Below are positions 34,808 to 37,473 of a stretch of 37,473 nucleotides of DNA, piece by piece. Source of the stretch: Granulosicoccus sp. (GTDB taxonomy: Bacteria > Pseudomonadota > Gammaproteobacteria > Granulosicoccales > Granulosicoccaceae); the NCBI GenBank assembly GCA_020627685.1, contig JAHDGK010000005.1:107740-145212 (forward strand). Reading direction: 5' to 3'. Position numbers and translations under genes: made by a program. The number at the start of each line of letters is the position of its first letter. The first letter of the stretch is position 1. Under the pieces are notes generated by a model. The model did no database searches and was not told the origin of the DNA. It saw only the letters and a list, made by a program, of their open reading frames with translations.

Positions 34808-35719
34808 ATGAGTGCAACGACTTTCAATCGTCTCACGCCTTATCTGTTCCTGGCACCTGCGTTAGTCATTATGGTGCTAGCACTTTTGTATCCCCTCGGG
34901 TACATGGTGTATGGCAGCTTTCGCGACTGGGACCCCAGCCAGGCGCTTGGCGAATCGGAATTTACCGGTTTAGCCAACTACGTGACTCTTTGGAATGATC
35001 CGAATTTTCGTGAAAGCGTTGCTGTCACTTTAAAATTTGCAGTTTCCGTCGTCAGTATCGAAATGCTCATCGGCGTTGGGCTGGCGTTGCTATTAGATAG
35101 AAACTTACGGGGCATGTCAGTGCTACGTACGTTATTCATCTTGCCCATGATGATTGCGCCGGTTGTGGTTGGCCTAGTATGGCGCTACATGTATCACCCC
35201 ACGGTGGGCATATTCAATAACACATTAAAGTCTATTGGTTTAGAACCGGTAGATTGGTTGGGGCAGCATGCGCTGCTCTCCGTCATCATTGCCGATATCT
35301 GGCAATGGACGCCGTTCATATTTATTCTTTCGCTAGCCGCCTTGCAATCGCTACCGCGCTCGGCCTTAGAAGCTGCCCGCATTGACGGTGCAACGGGTTG
35401 GCAACAGATCATTCACATCAAGCTTCCGCTGATGATGCCTGTTTTGATTGTCACAGGCTTATTACGATTAATTGATGCCTTTAAGGTTCTGGAAGTTATC
35501 TTGGTAATGACCGAAGGTGGCCCAGGACTATCCACTGAAATATTAGCACTACGTATTTCTCGAACCGCTACTGAGTTCCGTGAGTTAGGGGTAGCTGCCG
35601 CCATGTCCAATTACCTACTTATTCTCCTGATGCTGCTTACCTTACTGATGCTTTTCTACAACAGATGGCAAGAGTACCGAGCAGCTAAAGCAAAACGTGC
35701 AATAGAGGAGGCGGTGTAA
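34808..35719 (+). CDS. Sugar ABC transporter, permease 1 (MalF-like)
   Basis: The ATG at 34808 gives 303 residues with six predicted membrane segments. The first is LFLAPALVIMVLALLYPLGY. The cytoplasmic EAA loop is LEAARIDGATGWQQIIHIKLPLMMP. A TTG at 34796 would add four residues; neither has well-placed ribosome-binding sequence (GAGA at 34791-34794), so the start is uncertain. The stop overlaps the next permease ATG (TAATG). Confidence 0.92.
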   Translation: MSATTFNRLTPYLFLAPALVIMVLALLYPLGYMVYGSFRDWDPSQALGESEFTGLANYVTLWNDPNFRESVAVTLKFAVSVVSIEMLIGVGLALLLDRNLRGMSVLRTLFILPMMIAPVVVGLVWRYMYHPTVGIFNNTLKSIGLEPVDWLGQHALLSVIIADIWQWTPFIFILSLAALQSLPRSALEAARIDGATGWQQIIHIKLPLMMPVLIVTGLLRLIDAFKVLEVILVMTEGGPGLSTEILALRISRTATEFRELGVAAAMSNYLLILLMLLTLLMLFYNRWQEYRAAKAKRAIEEAV

Positions 35720-36663
35720 TGGCTGCAGTATCTGATAATTCGCAAGCGCAACATCCTGCTTTCTATGCCGTAGTTGTCATGCTCATTATCATGGCAGTGG
35801 GTCCTATTGCCTTGATGTTTGTCAACTCTTTCAAGTTAGATGTAGACATCATCTCAGGTACTAGTGGCTTGTTGTTTTTACCCACCATTCAAAATTATGA
35901 GACTGCCTTGTGCGATGTTCTACCGTATGAGCTTGATCATCTGGATTTCTGCGCGCTGAAGTTTGGCGGAGCTTTCATAAACTCTCTAATCATCGCCCTG
36001 GTGTCCACGTTCTTTACATTGGTGATCGGGTGTATGGCGGCTTATGCGCTTGTTCGATTTCGCTTCATGGGTCGAGACACAGCCTCAGGCACCACCTTGA
36101 TGGTTCGTATGGTTCCTCCGGCAGTACTGTTAGTACCTGTATTCGGTCTGTGGAATAACGAGTTTTGTATTTCCAAGACCAGTTGGCTTGGAGAGATTAT
36201 TCGGGATAATTTCGGCGGTAGAGGTGATGTCTGTCTTGCCGGAACGCACTCTGGAATCATCCTTATCTATATTGCGATGAACCTGCCGTTTGTCATTTGG
36301 ATACTGCAAAGTTTTATCGTGCAAGTTCCTCGTCAGTTAGAGGAAGCTGCAAGAATGGACGGCGCGGGCCCGTTTCAAGTTTTCTTTAAAGTGGTTCTAC
36401 CCTTGATTAAACCGGGTTTAGCAGCAGCTGCAATATTCACTTTTCGTATTGCCTGGAACGAATACCTCTTAGCGTCTGCGTTATCAGACAGAGACACCAA
36501 AACAGTTCCGATTCTCATCGTTAACAATATGTCTGAGTTTAACGTGGAGTGGGGCGTCATCATGGCGACTGGGATGTTGTTAGCGATCCCACCCATTATT
36601 TTTACACTATTCGCCTCACGTCAAATCATTACGGGTATGACGGCAGGTGCTGTTAAAGGCTGA
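35719..36663 (+). CDS. Sugar ABC transporter, permease 2 (MalG-like)
   Basis: The 314-residue protein has six predicted membrane segments and the EAA loop EEAARMDGAGPFQVFFKVVLPLIKP. A GGAGG sequence precedes the ATG. The two periplasmic loops are longer than usual for this family and carry cysteine pairs: C65 and C78 in the first (ALCDVLPYELDHLDFCALKF), C150 and C172 in the second (NNEFCIS and GDVCLAG). These could form disulfides. With permease 1 it makes the channel. Confidence 0.93.
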   Translation: MAAVSDNSQAQHPAFYAVVVMLIIMAVGPIALMFVNSFKLDVDIISGTSGLLFLPTIQNYETALCDVLPYELDHLDFCALKFGGAFINSLIIALVSTFFTLVIGCMAAYALVRFRFMGRDTASGTTLMVRMVPPAVLLVPVFGLWNNEFCISKTSWLGEIIRDNFGGRGDVCLAGTHSGIILIYIAMNLPFVIWILQSFIVQVPRQLEEAARMDGAGPFQVFFKVVLPLIKPGLAAAAIFTFRIAWNEYLLASALSDRDTKTVPILIVNNMSEFNVEWGVIMATGMLLAIPPIIFTLFASRQIITGMTAGAVKG

Positions 36664-36717
36664 TCGTCTTTATCGGCACGGTTTTAGTTTTTATATTTAG
36701 ATTATTCGGAGAGAATT

Positions 36718-37473
36718 TTGAGTTCAGCATCCATAGCATTGGACACGAGTTACGATCTTTTAGTTGGAACGTACACGGATTTAGATGCACTTGCACACCA
36801 GCCCTATGCACCCACTTCGGGGAAGGGGATTTACGGACTCACGCTCACGCCAAACGGTGACTTGCTTGAACGCGAAATTCTGGATGCTCTTAATCCTGCG
36901 GTGCTGATACCGCACTCAAACGGCTCTATGATGTACGCCATTCTTGAAACCATTCAAAATGAAGGTGAAGTATTCCAATACAGTGTGGCTGATGATTCAT
37001 CTATGACGTTAGAGGGCTCTTTCAAAGCCTCGGGCAAGTCGACTTGTTATCTGGCCTTGTCGCCTCAAAAAGACGTTGCCATTGTTATCAATTATTGGGA
37101 TGCCATAATCGACGTTATAAACGTTGATGAGTCAGGCAAATTAGGCTCTGTTATCCAATCGTTTAAGCAGTTCTATCGCCCCGAAGATCAATGGCGTCAG
37201 GTGGCTACCAGAGAAGATCATTGGTCCAACAGACAAGTGGGGCCTCATGCTCATTGCGCGCATTTTTGGAAGGACTGGGTCTTCATTCCTGACTTAGGCG
37301 AGAATGCGGTATTCCAGTACCGGTACGATCCTGCAACGAAACAACTCAAGTCAGATACACACATAGAATTCGAAGCAGGTTCGGGACCGCGGCATATGGC
37401 CATGCATCCAAGCCTGGACATCTGTTATGTCTCTAACGAATTGTTCAATACCGTGTGTGTGGCGAAACTCGAT
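36718..37473 (+). CDS. Lactonase, 6-phosphogluconolactonase-type beta-propeller, 3' partial
   Basis: A frame from TTG 36718 runs to the window end (252 codons, no stop), so the gene is cut. GGAGAG (36708-36713) precedes the start. The product has DLLVGTYT at the N-terminus and propeller motifs: SNGSMMYAILE, GPHAHCAHF, VFIPDLGENAVFQYRYD, GSGPRHMAMHP and LDICYVSNELFNT, the pattern of PF10282 seven-bladed lactonases. These open sugar 1,5-lactones such as gluconolactone. Its place after the sugar ABC genes suggests it processes the imported lactone. Confidence 0.85.
   Translation, partial: MSSASIALDTSYDLLVGTYTDLDALAHQPYAPTSGKGIYGLTLTPNGDLLEREILDALNPAVLIPHSNGSMMYAILETIQNEGEVFQYSVADDSSMTLEGSFKASGKSTCYLALSPQKDVAIVINYWDAIIDVINVDESGKLGSVIQSFKQFYRPEDQWRQVATREDHWSNRQVGPHAHCAHFWKDWVFIPDLGENAVFQYRYDPATKQLKSDTHIEFEAGSGPRHMAMHPSLDICYVSNELFNTVCVAKLD

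Overview
The window looks like chromosomal DNA of a heterotrophic, probably marine gammaproteobacterium. This rests on moderate GC, lipoprotein and OmpA-type envelope genes, a GlyGly-CTERM-like sorting tail, TctD/TctE and TctCBA genes, several osmolyte and solute uptake systems, and a selenium-binding-protein-56 (methanethiol oxidase) gene. No rRNA, tRNA, CRISPR array, phage or insertion sequence was seen. The exact taxon cannot be fixed from the sequence.

Layout. (1) 1-8421: the 3' part of a giant surface protein gene. It has a LamG-like start, three related beta-type segments, about 40 calcium-binding thrombospondin type 3 repeats of 28 residues, a GlyGly-CTERM-like tail, and then, with no stop codon, a lipoprotein signal, a beta-barrel-like segment and an OmpA domain. 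(2) 8435-10663, minus strand: an ion-transporter-type permease, a small RRM protein and a YigZ/IMPACT protein. (3) 10709-12455: a 9-bp inverted repeat, a 47-residue cytochrome P450 N-terminal remnant and a formylglycine-type sulfatase. These converge on a minus-strand pair, an FMN 2-hydroxyacid dehydrogenase and a GST-like protein (12482-14603). (4) 14929-21258, plus strand: SBP56/methanethiol oxidase, a CoA-binding protein, a [2Fe-2S] ferredoxin, a ProXWV glycine-betaine-type ABC importer and a maleate isomerase/Asp-Glu racemase family enzyme.

(5) 21343-25150, minus strand: a PPOX-type flavin protein, a periplasmic binding protein overlapping a TctE-like kinase, and its TctD-like regulator. 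Divergent from these is a TctCBA importer (25261-28286). Two tandem 11-bp direct repeats lie between regulator and importer, the expected arrangement for an OmpR-type activator site. (6) 28311-31978: an ArsR-type regulator divergent from an overlapping NIPSNAP/ABM-like pair, a FAD amine/amino-acid oxidase and a fumarylacetoacetase-family hydrolase. (7) 32152-37473: a CUT1 sugar ABC operon (ATPase, binding protein, two permeases) and a lactonase cut by the window end. It is preceded by a sigma-70-like promoter and a perfect 20-bp LacI/GntR-type palindrome, which suggests a sugar acid or sugar lactone as inducer or substrate.

Two themes stand out. All three importers carry an intrinsic-terminator-like hairpin immediately after the binding-protein gene, probably to make more binding protein than membrane subunits. 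The methanethiol-oxidase / CoA-binding / ferredoxin / ProXWV / isomerase cluster could be an uncharacterised pathway for uptake and breakdown of an organosulfur or betaine-like zwitterion; that function is an inference from gene order.
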